A stretch of 64,000 nucleotides of DNA from NCBI GenBank assembly GCA_027620655.1, contig JAQCDS010000002.1, forward strand, positions 186,001 through 250,000. The letters are read 5' to 3'. The position numbers were made by a program, and so were the translations under genes. This stretch comes from Bacteroidota bacterium. Its GTDB lineage: Bacteria; Bacteroidota; Bacteroidia; Flavobacteriales; Flavobacteriaceae. The first letter of the stretch is position 1, and each line of letters starts with the position of its first letter. A model generated the notes under the pieces. It did no database searches. It was given only the letters and a program-made list of their open reading frames with translations, and was not told the DNA's origin. Below are positions 1 to 8,815 of the stretch, piece after piece.

Positions 1-872
1 AACATATTACTGTGAATTATATGATGGCCAAAGATTCTGTAAAAAATAGAATTTCTTCTGAAAGTAGCGAGGGGATGAGTTTTACAGAATTTACTTATCA
101 ACTGGTTCAGGGTTATGATTTCTTTCATTTATATCAAGCATATGAGTGTACCATTCAGATGGGGGGGAGCGACCAATGGGGCAACATCACAACAGGTACA
201 GAACTGATTAGGCGTATTGGAAATGGTAAAGGATTTGCCATTACATGCCCTCTGATTACGAAATCTGATGGTTCTAAATTTGGAAAAAGTGAAGGTGGAA
301 ATGTATGGCTTGATGCTAAAAGAACATCTCCATATAAATTTTATCAGTATTGGTTGAATTCAAGTGATGAAGATGCTGAAAAATACATCAAAATCTTTAC
401 ATTTTTAGAGCAAGATGAGGTTCATGCTTTAATTGAAGCACACAAAGCACAACCCCATTTGCGTCAATTACAAAAACGATTGGCACAAGAAATCACCACT
501 ATGGTACATAGTGTTGAAGATTTTGAAAATGCCGAAAAAGCATCTCAAATTTTATACAGTAAAGCATTCAAAGCAGATATCCAAACTTTGGACGAAGCTA
601 CTTTTTTAGATGTTTTTGAAGGCGTTCCACAAGCCGAGGTGTCTAAATCTAAAATTTTAGAGGGATTAGACATGATTGCAGCGCTTTCGGTAGAAACAGG
701 TTTTTTAGCGTCTAACGGAGAAGTACGACGTGCCTTGAAAGAAAATTCAATTGCGGTCAATAAAGAAAAGGTCAATGAACAGTACACATTAAGCGCAGCA
801 GATTTAATTAACGATACATACATTATTTTGAATCGTGGAAAGCGAAGTACTTTTATTATCCGTGCTGTTTAA
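1..872 (+). CDS. tyrS: Tyrosine--tRNA ligase, 3' part (5' end outside window)
   Basis: Class I aminoacyl-tRNA synthetase that charges tRNA-Tyr with tyrosine in the cytoplasm. The reading frame is open from the first bases (codons start at base 3), so the N-terminal part with the HIGH-like motif lies outside the window. Visible parts are the tyrosine-pocket region with QMGGSDQWGNI, the KMSKS-equivalent KFGKSEGGNVW, and a C-terminal S4-like RNA-binding domain around LASNGEVRRALKENSI. About 290 residues remain of a usual ~430. The stop codon overlaps the stop of the convergent next gene by 4 bp. The identification is secure. Confidence 0.97.
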   Translation, partial: HITVNYMMAKDSVKNRISSESSEGMSFTEFTYQLVQGYDFFHLYQAYECTIQMGGSDQWGNITTGTELIRRIGNGKGFAITCPLITKSDGSKFGKSEGGNVWLDAKRTSPYKFYQYWLNSSDEDAEKYIKIFTFLEQDEVHALIEAHKAQPHLRQLQKRLAQEITTMVHSVEDFENAEKASQILYSKAFKADIQTLDEATFLDVFEGVPQAEVSKSKILEGLDMIAALSVETGFLASNGEVRRALKENSIAVNKEKVNEQYTLSAADLINDTYIILNRGKRSTFIIRAV

Positions 873-1846
873 AGCACCATCAAATTACAACCTCTAATAT
901 CGGATTGGTTAAAACGTCCAAGGACTTCAAAGGTGCCATTGGTATGAATTTTCCCTAAATCTTGTGTTGCAATAAATGCACAGGAATTTATGTTGGCCAA
1001 ATCAATGACATTGAGACCACCAGATTTTTTTCCGTCTACAATTGTAAGTGCATCTTCAGGATCTCTAATGAGCACTCTCATCCATGGTGGAGTAGAAAAC
1101 AAACCATCACCTTTGGAATAGGCCTGTGACAAAAGCTCGGTCATCCCATATTCACTATGGATTTTATCCACACCAAATCCTTTTTTTAAAATGGCGTGTA
1201 GTTCAGATTTAATCAATTCTTTTAGGCGACCTTTCATGCCTCCAGTTTCCATAACAATCGTATGTTTTAGGTCAAATTGATGAAATTCTACCAAGTCCAA
1301 AAGCGCATAAGACACACCAATAAGAAGTGTTTTTTGCCCAGAAGTTTCAAGTTCTAATAGGGTTTGTTTTAATGCGTCTAAATCATTTAGATAAAACCCA
1401 CTTTTTGGGCACTTCGATTCTTGAATCATATCCTCCACCATATAAATCAAAGAAGACCCTTCGCGTTCTAAATAGGAGGGGAGAAGAGCCAAAATAGTAT
1501 AGTCTTTTATGTTGCCATAAAAGTCCGAAAATCCCTTTTGAAAACTTGCTTTATAAAGCTTGAGATCGGCCACATGGTGTTGGCTTACCACACTTCCTGT
1601 AGTTCCACTGCTGGTAAAGATTTGTTGAATATCTTTTGTAGAAGATACAACCTTATGGGTTTTAAAAAATTCTATAGGTAAAAAGGGAATATCTTCTAAT
1701 TTTTGGACATCGCTGGGGTGTTTATACAAAAGGTCACAAAAAGAACGATACACTGGATTTTCTTCAAATTGAAACTTGAAAATTTCGAATGCTTTTTTGG
1801 TAAAAGTTGATTCGGAATTGATATCGAATATTGAAGAGTAATCCAT
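869..1846 (-). CDS. LuxE-like acyl-protein synthetase / acyltransferase
   Basis: 325-residue protein resembling the LuxE family of acyl-protein synthetases, relatives of adenylate-forming enzymes that activate fatty acids. FTSSGTTGS at residues 77-85 is the typical nucleotide-binding Ser/Thr/Gly loop, and EYGMTELLSQAY further on resembles the conserved adenylation motif. No signal peptide is visible, so it is probably cytoplasmic. There is no luxCDAB operon nearby, so light production is not implied. In Bacteroidota such genes are usually annotated only as acyl transferases, and the substrate is unknown. It converges with tyrS, overlapping it by 4 bp at the stop codons. Confidence 0.8.
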   Translation of the reverse strand: MDYSSIFDINSESTFTKKAFEIFKFQFEENPVYRSFCDLLYKHPSDVQKLEDIPFLPIEFFKTHKVVSSTKDIQQIFTSSGTTGSVVSQHHVADLKLYKASFQKGFSDFYGNIKDYTILALLPSYLEREGSSLIYMVEDMIQESKCPKSGFYLNDLDALKQTLLELETSGQKTLLIGVSYALLDLVEFHQFDLKHTIVMETGGMKGRLKELIKSELHAILKKGFGVDKIHSEYGMTELLSQAYSKGDGLFSTPPWMRVLIRDPEDALTIVDGKKSGGLNVIDLANINSCAFIATQDLGKIHTNGTFEVLGRFNQSDIRGCNLMVL

Positions 1847-1900
1847 TGCTTATTCAAATGCATTACAAAAATAGAGAAAATAAAAAGGTTAAAAAATTAA

Positions 1901-2701
1901 TTATTGGATGACTAATTTTTTAGTGGTTGTGTTTTTATTTTGCGTAAGTTTTATCACATAAACACCGGCTGGTAAATCTTGAACATTTAATGGCACTTCA
2001 TGGTTTATCATTTTTGAAAAAACATTTTTACCCAGTGCATTGAAGAGTTGTACAAAAACAGGGTCTTGGCTATTTGTTTTTAAATGAACAATTCCATTGC
2101 TAGTAGGGTTGGGGTAAAGTTGTATCTCTGCAATTGCTAAATCATATACAGACGCTGTTGCAGAAAAAGTTTGATTGGTATTAAGTGCATTATAGGTACT
2201 CGTGGCTGGAGAGCTCCAAGAAAAATCTTCGTAACTGTTTCCTGTGCCGTTAAGCTGCAAAGAATGCCCAACAGTGGTGGTGCCATTTTCCGACACACCA
2301 ATATCAGTTGAGGTGTTTCCAATAGCCACACCATCTGTTGCAGCAATTGTCCCCTCGTAGCTTAAAAACTGAATTAGTGTTCCATTGTTATCCAGTGCAA
2401 CGCCATCTGGCGCACCATTTTGAATAGGAATAATTGAGAAAAACAAAGTGCCAAAGCCATTAGACTGATTTGGAATGACCCCAGAAAGTTTGATAGTTTT
2501 GAGGGCACTATTATCGTTTCCATTATATAATGTTAATGCATAAGGGCTTAAATTAGTTCCAGAAGGTCCCGCAATTTCGATGCCTTCATTAGCGTCGGTT
2601 CCAGCATTATCATAGTGTATTTCATTGATAAAAACTTTGGTTTGTCCGAAGGAGAAAAGAGAAACTAAGATCACAATTATAATGAAGTAGTTTTTTTTCA
2701 T
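1901..2701 (-). CDS. Secreted lamin-tail-domain protein with T9SS sorting domain
   Basis: 266-residue exported protein. It starts with a Sec signal peptide (about residues 1-19, MKKN followed by a hydrophobic stretch ending SFGQ). Residues ~22-130 look like a lamin-tail domain (VFINEIHYDNAGTDANEGIE). The last ~70 residues form a type A T9SS C-terminal domain (LYPNPTSNGIVHL ... DLPAGVYVIKL ... KKLVIQ). By family knowledge it is carried across the outer membrane by the type IX secretion system and then released or anchored to the surface. The enzymatic role, if any, is unknown. It is separated from its neighbours on both sides. Confidence 0.85.
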   Translation of the reverse strand: MKKNYFIIIVILVSLFSFGQTKVFINEIHYDNAGTDANEGIEIAGPSGTNLSPYALTLYNGNDNSALKTIKLSGVIPNQSNGFGTLFFSIIPIQNGAPDGVALDNNGTLIQFLSYEGTIAATDGVAIGNTSTDIGVSENGTTTVGHSLQLNGTGNSYEDFSWSSPATSTYNALNTNQTFSATASVYDLAIAEIQLYPNPTSNGIVHLKTNSQDPVFVQLFNALGKNVFSKMINHEVPLNVQDLPAGVYVIKLTQNKNTTTKKLVIQ

Positions 2702-2898
2702 AAAATAGAATTTGGTTTTAAAATAGCATCAAAAAATGTTCCAAATTTGTAAAAATGAGCAAAAACCAATAATTTTTTCACCAATATTTTAGTATGAAAC
2801 TAATGTTAAGCGTGTTTTAAACTAATATTAAGAATGACTTCAATTTTTTTTATTCGTGTCTTATTCAATATCTTTACGTATAAATCATAACACTAGAA

Positions 2899-3591
2899 AT
2901 GAATAATTCTAACATAAAAATTCTTTTGGTTGATGACGAGCCAGATATCTTAGAGATTATAAGTTATAATCTTACTGCTCAAGGGTATAATGTAAGCACT
3001 GCAAATAATGGATTTCAAGCCGTTAAAAAGGCCAAAAAAGAACAACCACATTTAATAATTTTAGATGTTATGATGCCCGAAATGGATGGTATTGAGGCCT
3101 GTGAGCAGATTAGAAAACTTCCAGAACTCGAAAATACGCTTATTGTTTTTTTGACCGCAAGAGGTGAAGATTATTCACAAGTAGCAGGTTTTGAAGCTGG
3201 GGCTGATGATTATATTACAAAGCCCATAAAACCAAAAGTTTTGGTCAGTAAAATCAAGTCTTTGCTCAGACGATTAAACACAACTTCCAATACTCCATCC
3301 AAAGACTTAATTGAGCTAGATTGCCTCACCATTGACAGAGAAGCCTATAAAATTGTTTTTGAAGGCGAAGATATTATTTTGCCACGCAAAGAATTTGAAT
3401 TATTATATTTGTTAGCATCCAAACCAGGAAAAGTTTTTAAGCGCGAGGATATTCTCGATAAAATTTGGGGTAATGAAGTCGTTGTTGGAGGAAGAACTAT
3501 AGATGTTCATATTCGAAAACTCCGTGAGAAACTTGGAGACAAACGCTTTAAAACAATCAAAGGGGTAGGGTATAAGTTTGAAAATAAATGA
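2899..3591 (+). CDS. OmpR/PhoB-type response regulator
   Basis: 230-residue two-component response regulator. The receiver domain (residues 1-~120) has the acidic pocket DDE at 12-14, the phospho-acceptor Asp56 (LIILDVMMPEMDG) and the conserved Lys108 (YITKPIKP). The C-terminal winged-helix DNA-binding domain (~135-228) ends with the typical RTIDVHIRKLREKLGD and TIKGVGYKF motifs. It is followed with a 4-bp ATGA overlap by its presumed histidine kinase, so the two are probably translationally coupled. Overall it is closest to PhoB, but phosphate control is not shown by the context. Confidence 0.93.
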   Translation: MNNSNIKILLVDDEPDILEIISYNLTAQGYNVSTANNGFQAVKKAKKEQPHLIILDVMMPEMDGIEACEQIRKLPELENTLIVFLTARGEDYSQVAGFEAGADDYITKPIKPKVLVSKIKSLLRRLNTTSNTPSKDLIELDCLTIDREAYKIVFEGEDIILPRKEFELLYLLASKPGKVFKREDILDKIWGNEVVVGGRTIDVHIRKLREKLGDKRFKTIKGVGYKFENK

Positions 3592-4631
3592 ATCTAAAAA
3601 AGACGTATAAATTTGCAGTCGTAACGGCACTACTCCTAACGTTTTTCCTTGCACTCTCTATGAGTGTTTTTTTGTTTTTTACTAATGATTTTAATTTCAA
3701 ATTAATCGGCTTTTCTTCACTTTTTTGTTTTGTTATAAGTTTCGTTATAGTGCAAATCCGTATTGAACGTTATATCTATAAAAAAATAGAAAAAATATAT
3801 AATGATGTCATATTCTTGGAATCTGAACCTGGTCCAGTAAAGAGTACACCAATATCTACAGATTTAGAGTTTTTAAGTAAGGAGCTTAGTCAATACACAA
3901 AACTTAAAAAAAATGAGCTGGAATCCTTTAAGGCTAGAGAAGAATTTAGAAAAGAATTTGTAGGCAATGTGGCTCATGAACTCAAAACACCATTATTTAC
4001 AGTGCAAAGCTATATTTCTACGCTTTTGGATGGTGCTATGAGTGATAAAGATATTTTGGAAAAATATCTAAAAAGAGCAGATAAAGGCGTTGATCGATTG
4101 ATATATATTGTTCAAGATTTGGATACGATTACAAAAATAGAATTTGGTGATGCGAAGTTGGAAAAATCAAATTTCGATATCATAGAGCTCATAAAAACTA
4201 TTTTTGAGCAACTTGAAATGAAAGCCAAAAAGGAAAAAATTACTTTGACTTTTGATGAACTCACTCCAACATCAGTTTTTGTTAATGCCGACATGAAACG
4301 TATACAGCAAGTGCTAACCAATCTTATTGTAAACTCTATAAAATATGGCCAAGCTAATGGCACTACAGAATTAAGTGTGGAATCTTTAAATCCTGACAAA
4401 GTTTTAGTACGAGTTACAGACAACGGCGAAGGTATCGAACAAGAACACATTCCTCGACTTTTTGAACGTTTTTATAGAGTTGATAAAAGTGGTGCGCGCA
4501 GCGAAGGCGGATCTGGACTAGGACTTGCCATTGTAAAACATATCTTGGAAGCACACAACGAAACCATCCACATTGAAAGTAAATATGGCATAGGAAGTGA
4601 GTTTTCATTTACACTTCAAAAACAACAATAA
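3588..4631 (+). CDS. Sensor histidine kinase, PhoR-like
   Basis: 347-residue membrane histidine kinase and partner of the overlapping upstream regulator. Two membrane segments (about residues 11-31 and 37-57) are joined by a very short loop, so there is almost no periplasmic sensor. The dimerisation/phospho-acceptor motif is NVAHELKTPL with His130, followed by the N box (QQVLTNLIVNSIKYG), G1 (VTDNGEGI), F (LFERFYRV) and G2 (GGSGLGLAIVK) boxes of the ATPase domain. With such a small input domain it may sense the membrane, or be driven by another protein; that is inference. Confidence 0.92.
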   Translation: MNLKKTYKFAVVTALLLTFFLALSMSVFLFFTNDFNFKLIGFSSLFCFVISFVIVQIRIERYIYKKIEKIYNDVIFLESEPGPVKSTPISTDLEFLSKELSQYTKLKKNELESFKAREEFRKEFVGNVAHELKTPLFTVQSYISTLLDGAMSDKDILEKYLKRADKGVDRLIYIVQDLDTITKIEFGDAKLEKSNFDIIELIKTIFEQLEMKAKKEKITLTFDELTPTSVFVNADMKRIQQVLTNLIVNSIKYGQANGTTELSVESLNPDKVLVRVTDNGEGIEQEHIPRLFERFYRVDKSGARSEGGSGLGLAIVKHILEAHNETIHIESKYGIGSEFSFTLQKQQ

Positions 4632-4672
4632 ATTCAGTCTAATTTTCCTACTTTTGCTGAAAATACAAACCT

Positions 4673-5347
4673 GTGGGGAGTAAAAATAAACTGAAAAGAT
4701 TTAGGGAAAATGAAACCTTTCAAAATGTGATTCAACCGACACGTGAAGCATTGGCCGATGCCAATTTTTCGTTGAAAGGCAAGTGGTGCTCCTCATTTTT
4801 TAAAAACAACAATCCTTTGGTCCTAGAATTGGGCTGTGGAAAGGGCGAATATACAGTGGGTTTGGCCAAACGCTATCCCAATAAAAATTTTATAGGCATT
4901 GATATCAAAGGGGCACGTTTTTGGAGAGGTGCCAAAACTGCTATTGAAGATCAAATGCCCAATGTTGCATTTATTCGAACTCAAATAGAACTTATAGAAT
5001 TTATTTTTGCTGAAAATGAGGTTGATGAAATTTGGATTACTTTTCCAGATCCTCAAATTAAGTACAAACGAACAAAACACCGTTTAACTAATGCAATATT
5101 TTTGCAACGCTATAAAAATATTTTAAACAATACAGGGGTTGTTCATCTCAAAACAGACAGTGAGTTTATGCATGGCTACACCCTCGGGTTGTTGCATGGA
5201 CTTGGGCATGAGGTGGAATATGCAAATCATGATGTGTATCGACAGGAGGGAAGTCCAGAGGAGGTGACTGAAATACAAACCTATTATGAAGAAACCTATT
5301 TAGCAAAAGACAAAGCAATTACCTATATTAGATTCAAAATCAATTAG
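4673..5347 (+). CDS. trmB: tRNA (guanine-N7-)-methyltransferase
   Basis: 224-residue SAM-dependent enzyme that makes m7G46 in tRNA. The SAM-binding motif VLELGCGKGEYTVGLAK is near residues 49-65, followed by NFIGIDIKGAR and the TrmB signature WITFPDPQIKYKRTKHRLT. A GTG start (4673) gives the expected N-terminus (GSKNKLKRF); no ATG suits better. It follows the histidine kinase by 41 bp and precedes a LysE-type transporter by 3 bp, so it may share a transcript with both. Confidence 0.93.
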   Translation: MGSKNKLKRFRENETFQNVIQPTREALADANFSLKGKWCSSFFKNNNPLVLELGCGKGEYTVGLAKRYPNKNFIGIDIKGARFWRGAKTAIEDQMPNVAFIRTQIELIEFIFAENEVDEIWITFPDPQIKYKRTKHRLTNAIFLQRYKNILNNTGVVHLKTDSEFMHGYTLGLLHGLGHEVEYANHDVYRQEGSPEEVTEIQTYYEETYLAKDKAITYIRFKIN

Positions 5348-5350
5348 AAA

Positions 5351-5983
5351 TTGAACAATACATACATCTTTTTTATAAGTCTCGTGATAGCTTTTATTGG
5401 TGTCCTACCGCCAGGGCTACTTAATGTGACTGCAGCAAAAATTAGCTTAAAAGAGGGGCACAACAGAGGATTTATGTTTTCAATTGGTGTATGTATAATA
5501 GTCGCTTTGCAAGTTTATATCGCTACTGTTTTTGCCAAATATCTCAATCAACATCCTGAAGTGACAATAATTCTAAAGCGTGTTGCTTTTGTGATTTTCT
5601 TATTGGTGTCTATTTATTTCTTTTTAACGGCGAAATCAAAACCAAAAAGCCTTGAAGTAGAGCCCTCTATTAAAAGCAAGCAAAGTCGTATTTTTCAAGG
5701 AATATTTTTGTCTTCGCTTAATATTTTTCCAATACCATTTCAGGCTTATATGGTTACAACGCTTGTTTCTTTTAAATGGTTTAGTTTGGAATCTACAACA
5801 ATAGGAACCTATGTTTCAGGAGCTGTAATGGGATCATTTATAGCATTGTATGTTTATATTTTATTTTTTGATACTTTAAAAAACACCAAATTTGTGACAC
5901 CAAAAAACATGAATTACTCTATTGCATTCATAACACTGGCAGTTGCAATTGTTACGCTAATTAATTTATTACGAGTGGATTAA
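5351..5983 (+). CDS. LysE family transporter
   Basis: 210-residue inner-membrane protein of the LysE/RhtB superfamily of amino-acid and metabolite exporters. The N-terminal signature (IAFIGVLPPGLLNVTAAKISLKEGH) and about six hydrophobic segments support this; a charged loop of ~20 residues lies near the middle. A TTG start (5351) sits 3 bp after the trmB stop and matches the usual family N-terminus. The substrate cannot be predicted from sequence. The next gene begins 2 bp after its stop, so the small genes form a tight unit. Confidence 0.85.
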   Translation: MNNTYIFFISLVIAFIGVLPPGLLNVTAAKISLKEGHNRGFMFSIGVCIIVALQVYIATVFAKYLNQHPEVTIILKRVAFVIFLLVSIYFFLTAKSKPKSLEVEPSIKSKQSRIFQGIFLSSLNIFPIPFQAYMVTTLVSFKWFSLESTTIGTYVSGAVMGSFIALYVYILFFDTLKNTKFVTPKNMNYSIAFITLAVAIVTLINLLRVD

Positions 5984-5985
5984 TT

Positions 5986-6312
5986 ATGTCAGAGTCCTCA
6001 AATTTTTTTGATAAATGTTATGAAGTTGCACGTCAAATTCCATATGGTCGTGTGACAAGCTACGGCGCAATTGCAACATATTTAGCTGCGCCAAGAAGTG
6101 CGAGAGCAGTGGGGTATGCTATGACGGCTTCACATGGTAAAGATGTTCCTGCACATAGAGTTGTCAATAGAAAAGGACTGCTCACTGGAAAACACCATTT
6201 TGATGGTATAAACCTAATGCAGCAACTTTTAGAAAATGAAGGCATTCAAGTTAAAGACAATCAAATTCAGAATTTTGAATCTGTTTTTTGGGATCCTGCA
6301 AAAGAACTTTAG
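5986..6312 (+). CDS. Alkyltransferase-like (ATL/MGMT-family) DNA-binding protein
   Basis: 108-residue protein matching the DNA-binding domain of O6-alkylguanine-DNA alkyltransferases. PYGRVTSYGAIA and RSARAVGYAM supply the helix-turn-helix and arginine finger. The active-site PCHR motif reads PAHRVVN, with alanine replacing the alkyl-accepting cysteine. Family knowledge says such ATL proteins bind alkylated guanine without repairing it and flag the lesion for nucleotide excision repair. The length (~100-110) is normal for ATLs. It is the last gene of the forward group that starts with the two-component pair. Confidence 0.88.
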   Translation: MSESSNFFDKCYEVARQIPYGRVTSYGAIATYLAAPRSARAVGYAMTASHGKDVPAHRVVNRKGLLTGKHHFDGINLMQQLLENEGIQVKDNQIQNFESVFWDPAKEL

Positions 6313-6332
6313 CTTTTTTAACAAATCAAGCG

Positions 6333-6340
6333 TATATTTG
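6333..6340 (+). promoter_or_regulatory. -7 promoter element of the Fe-S gene group
   Basis: TATATTTG matches the flavobacterial -7 consensus TAnnTTTG. It lies 29 bp before the TTG start of the Mrp gene. A clear -33 TTG is not visible. Confidence 0.5.
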
Positions 6341-6369
6341 TACCTTAGAACAAATCTAAATTACACGCC

Positions 6370-7503
6370 TTGAAATTTACAAAACAAGCAATTGAGGACG
6401 CATTGAAAACCATCACAGTTCCTGGTGAAGGTAAAAACATGATAGAAAGCAAAGCCGTAAAAAATATTGTTGTTTTCGATGATGAGGTTATTGTTGATTT
6501 AACGATATCAAACCCCAGTTTACAAGCAAAAAAACGTACAGAAGTTGATATCATGAAAGCGATTCATGAGTTAGTGTATCCAAAAGCAAAAATTCAAGTC
6601 AACGTAAAAGTTGATGCGCCATCAACTCCAAAAAATCAAATCAAAGGAAAGGCAATTCCAGGGATTCAAAATATTGTAGCTATTGCTTCAGGTAAAGGTG
6701 GTGTTGGGAAGTCAACAGTCACTTCAAATATTGCAGTAACACTAGCAAAAATGGGATTCAAAGTAGGGATTTTAGATGCTGATATTTATGGTCCTTCAGT
6801 TCCAATAATGTTTGACGTTGAACATGAAAAACCACTTGCAGTTCAAGTTGATGGAGCTTCAAAAATGAAACCTATTGAAAATTATGATGTTAAAATATTA
6901 TCTATAGGATTTTTCACCAAAACAGATCAAGCTGTAGTGTGGCGAGGACCAATGGCTGCAAAAGCACTCAATCAAATGATTTTTGATGCTGCATGGGGAG
7001 AATTAGATTTTCTATTGATTGATTTACCACCTGGAACAGGCGATATTCATTTGAGTATCATGCAATCCTTACCCCTTACCGGAGCTGTGGTTGTTAGTAC
7101 CCCCCAAAATGTAGCATTAGCAGACGCAAAAAAAGGTGTAGCCATGTTTCAACAAGATAGCATAGACGTTCCAGTACTTGGAATTATAGAAAATATGGCT
7201 TATTTCTCACCAAAAGAATTGCCAGAAAATAAATATTATATCTTTGGTCAAGAAGGGGCAAAGCATCTTGCGGAAGATTTAGGGGTTCCTTTTTTAGGCG
7301 AAATCCCCATTGTCCAAAGCGTAAGAGAAGCAGGAGATTTTGGCCGCCCAGCAGCCATGCAAACAGCAACTGCTATTGAAACAGCTTTTGATGCTATTAC
7401 AAAAGAAGTCGTACAACAAGTGGTAAGACGAAACAAAGATTTACCACCAACAGAGGCCATCAAAATCACAACAATGGCGGGTTGTAGTGCTGTAAAAAAA
7501 TAA
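6370..7503 (+). CDS. Mrp/NBP35 family iron-sulfur carrier ATPase
   Basis: 377-residue P-loop ATPase of the ApbC/Mrp family, which binds and hands over Fe-S clusters in the cytoplasm. The N-terminal ~85 residues form a DUF59/MIP18-like domain. The deviant Walker A SGKGGVGKST is near residues 107-116, followed by DADIYGPSVPIMF and the Walker B-like LIDLPPGTGD. The usual CxxC near the end of ApbC proteins is not obvious here, and only one Cys (AGCSAVKK) is seen at the extreme C-terminus. TTG start. The NifU-like gene 12 bp downstream supports the Fe-S role. Confidence 0.92.
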   Translation: MKFTKQAIEDALKTITVPGEGKNMIESKAVKNIVVFDDEVIVDLTISNPSLQAKKRTEVDIMKAIHELVYPKAKIQVNVKVDAPSTPKNQIKGKAIPGIQNIVAIASGKGGVGKSTVTSNIAVTLAKMGFKVGILDADIYGPSVPIMFDVEHEKPLAVQVDGASKMKPIENYDVKILSIGFFTKTDQAVVWRGPMAAKALNQMIFDAAWGELDFLLIDLPPGTGDIHLSIMQSLPLTGAVVVSTPQNVALADAKKGVAMFQQDSIDVPVLGIIENMAYFSPKELPENKYYIFGQEGAKHLAEDLGVPFLGEIPIVQSVREAGDFGRPAAMQTATAIETAFDAITKEVVQQVVRRNKDLPPTEAIKITTMAGCSAVKK

Positions 7504-7515
7504 AACGATAGAACT

Positions 7516-7758
7516 ATGAATTCAAATGAACTTAGAGAAAACGTTGAAAAAGCCTTGAACGAAATTCGTCCTTTTTTACAAAATGATGGTGGTGACATCA
7601 ACTTGATTTCTATTGAAAATGATGAAGTTGTAAAGGTACAATTAATTGGAACTTGTTCTTCTTGTAGTGTCAATCAAATGACCCTAAAATCGGGGGTGGA
7701 AATGACCATAAAAAAATATGCCCCTCAAATTCAATCTGTTATAAATATCGAAGCATAA
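7516..7758 (+). CDS. NifU-like Fe-S scaffold protein
   Basis: 80-residue protein consisting of a single NifU C-terminal-type domain, with the cluster-binding CxxC motif in GTCSSCSVNQMTL. Family members hold or transfer a 4Fe-4S cluster. FLQNDGGDINL is the other family signature. It lies between the Mrp ATPase and a ferredoxin reductase/ferredoxin pair with only 1 bp before the next gene, which fits an iron-sulfur biogenesis and redox operon. Confidence 0.92.
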   Translation: MNSNELRENVEKALNEIRPFLQNDGGDINLISIENDEVVKVQLIGTCSSCSVNQMTLKSGVEMTIKKYAPQIQSVINIEA

Positions 7759-7759
7759 A

Positions 7760-8815
7760 ATGATTAAAACCGATATTCTTATTATTGGTGCAGGACCAAC
7801 TGGACTCTTTACAGTTTTTGAAGCAGGTCTTCTTAAACTCAAATGTCATCTTATTGATGCATTACCAAAGCCTGGTGGACAGTGTTCAGAAATTTATCCA
7901 AAAAAACCTATTTATGACATCCCTGCCTATCCAGAAATATTAGCTGGAGATCTTACAAAAAAATTATTAGAACAATCCAAACAGTTTGAACCAGGTTTTA
8001 CGCTAGGAGAACGCGCCGAAACTATTGAAAAGCAAGGCAACGGTTCGTTTATTGTAACGACCAACAAAGGTACCAAACATCAAGCTCCAGTAGTTGCAAT
8101 TGCTGGTGGATTAGGAAGTTTTGAACCTCGAAAACCTGTTTTGAAAAATATTTCAAATTTTGAAGACAAAGGTGTTGCCTATATGATTAAAGACCCTGAA
8201 GTCTATCGCAACAAGCGTGTTGTTATTGCAGGAGGAGGAGATTCTGCCTTGGACTGGTCTATTTTTCTTAGTGATGTCGCCAGTGAAGTTACATTGATCC
8301 ATCGAAGAAATGAATTTAGAGGCGCCTTAGACTCAGTAGAAAAGGTACAAGATTTAAAGAACAAAGGAAAGATTAATTTAATAACTCCTGCTGAAGTTAC
8401 AGCACTTTTTGGTCACAATAAACTAGAATCTATAGAGGTTACAAAAACTGGTGGAATACCACAACGTATTGATACTGATGCTTTTATCCCATTATTTGGA
8501 TTATCGCCAAAACTAGGACCTATTGCCAATTGGGGTCTCGAAATCGAAAAAAATGCCATTAAAGTAAACAATGCACTTGATTATCAAACCAATATCCCTG
8601 GTATTTTTGCAATTGGTGACGTCAATACTTATCCTGGAAAATTAAAGCTAATTTTATGTGGTTTTCATGAAGCTACACTTATGTGCCAAGCGGCCTATAA
8701 AATCATCAATCCAGGAAAACGTTTAGTGCTTAAATACACTACAGTAAGTGGTGTAGATGGTTTTGATGGATCACGAAAAGAAGCACCAAAAAGTGTGGTA
8801 AAATCAATTGATTAA
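7760..8815 (+). CDS. Ferredoxin--NADP reductase type (FAD-dependent, TrxR-like)
   Basis: 351-residue flavoprotein of the thioredoxin-reductase-like ferredoxin-NADP reductase family. It has the FAD-binding GAGPTGLFTVFEAGLLK near residues 9-25, GGQCSEIYPKKPIYDIPAYP, the NAD(P)-binding GGGDSALDW, and the C-terminal flavin motif IFAIGDVNTYPGK. It lacks the thioredoxin reductase CxxC redox pair, as expected for this branch. Its stop codon overlaps the start of a 2Fe-2S ferredoxin gene by 1 bp, so the ferredoxin is a likely electron partner. Confidence 0.9.
   Translation: MIKTDILIIGAGPTGLFTVFEAGLLKLKCHLIDALPKPGGQCSEIYPKKPIYDIPAYPEILAGDLTKKLLEQSKQFEPGFTLGERAETIEKQGNGSFIVTTNKGTKHQAPVVAIAGGLGSFEPRKPVLKNISNFEDKGVAYMIKDPEVYRNKRVVIAGGGDSALDWSIFLSDVASEVTLIHRRNEFRGALDSVEKVQDLKNKGKINLITPAEVTALFGHNKLESIEVTKTGGIPQRIDTDAFIPLFGLSPKLGPIANWGLEIEKNAIKVNNALDYQTNIPGIFAIGDVNTYPGKLKLILCGFHEATLMCQAAYKIINPGKRLVLKYTTVSGVDGFDGSRKEAPKSVVKSID

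Noticed and set aside
869-1846. Bioluminescence gene set
   Set aside because: Only a LuxE-like protein is present; no luxA, luxB, luxC or luxD neighbours.
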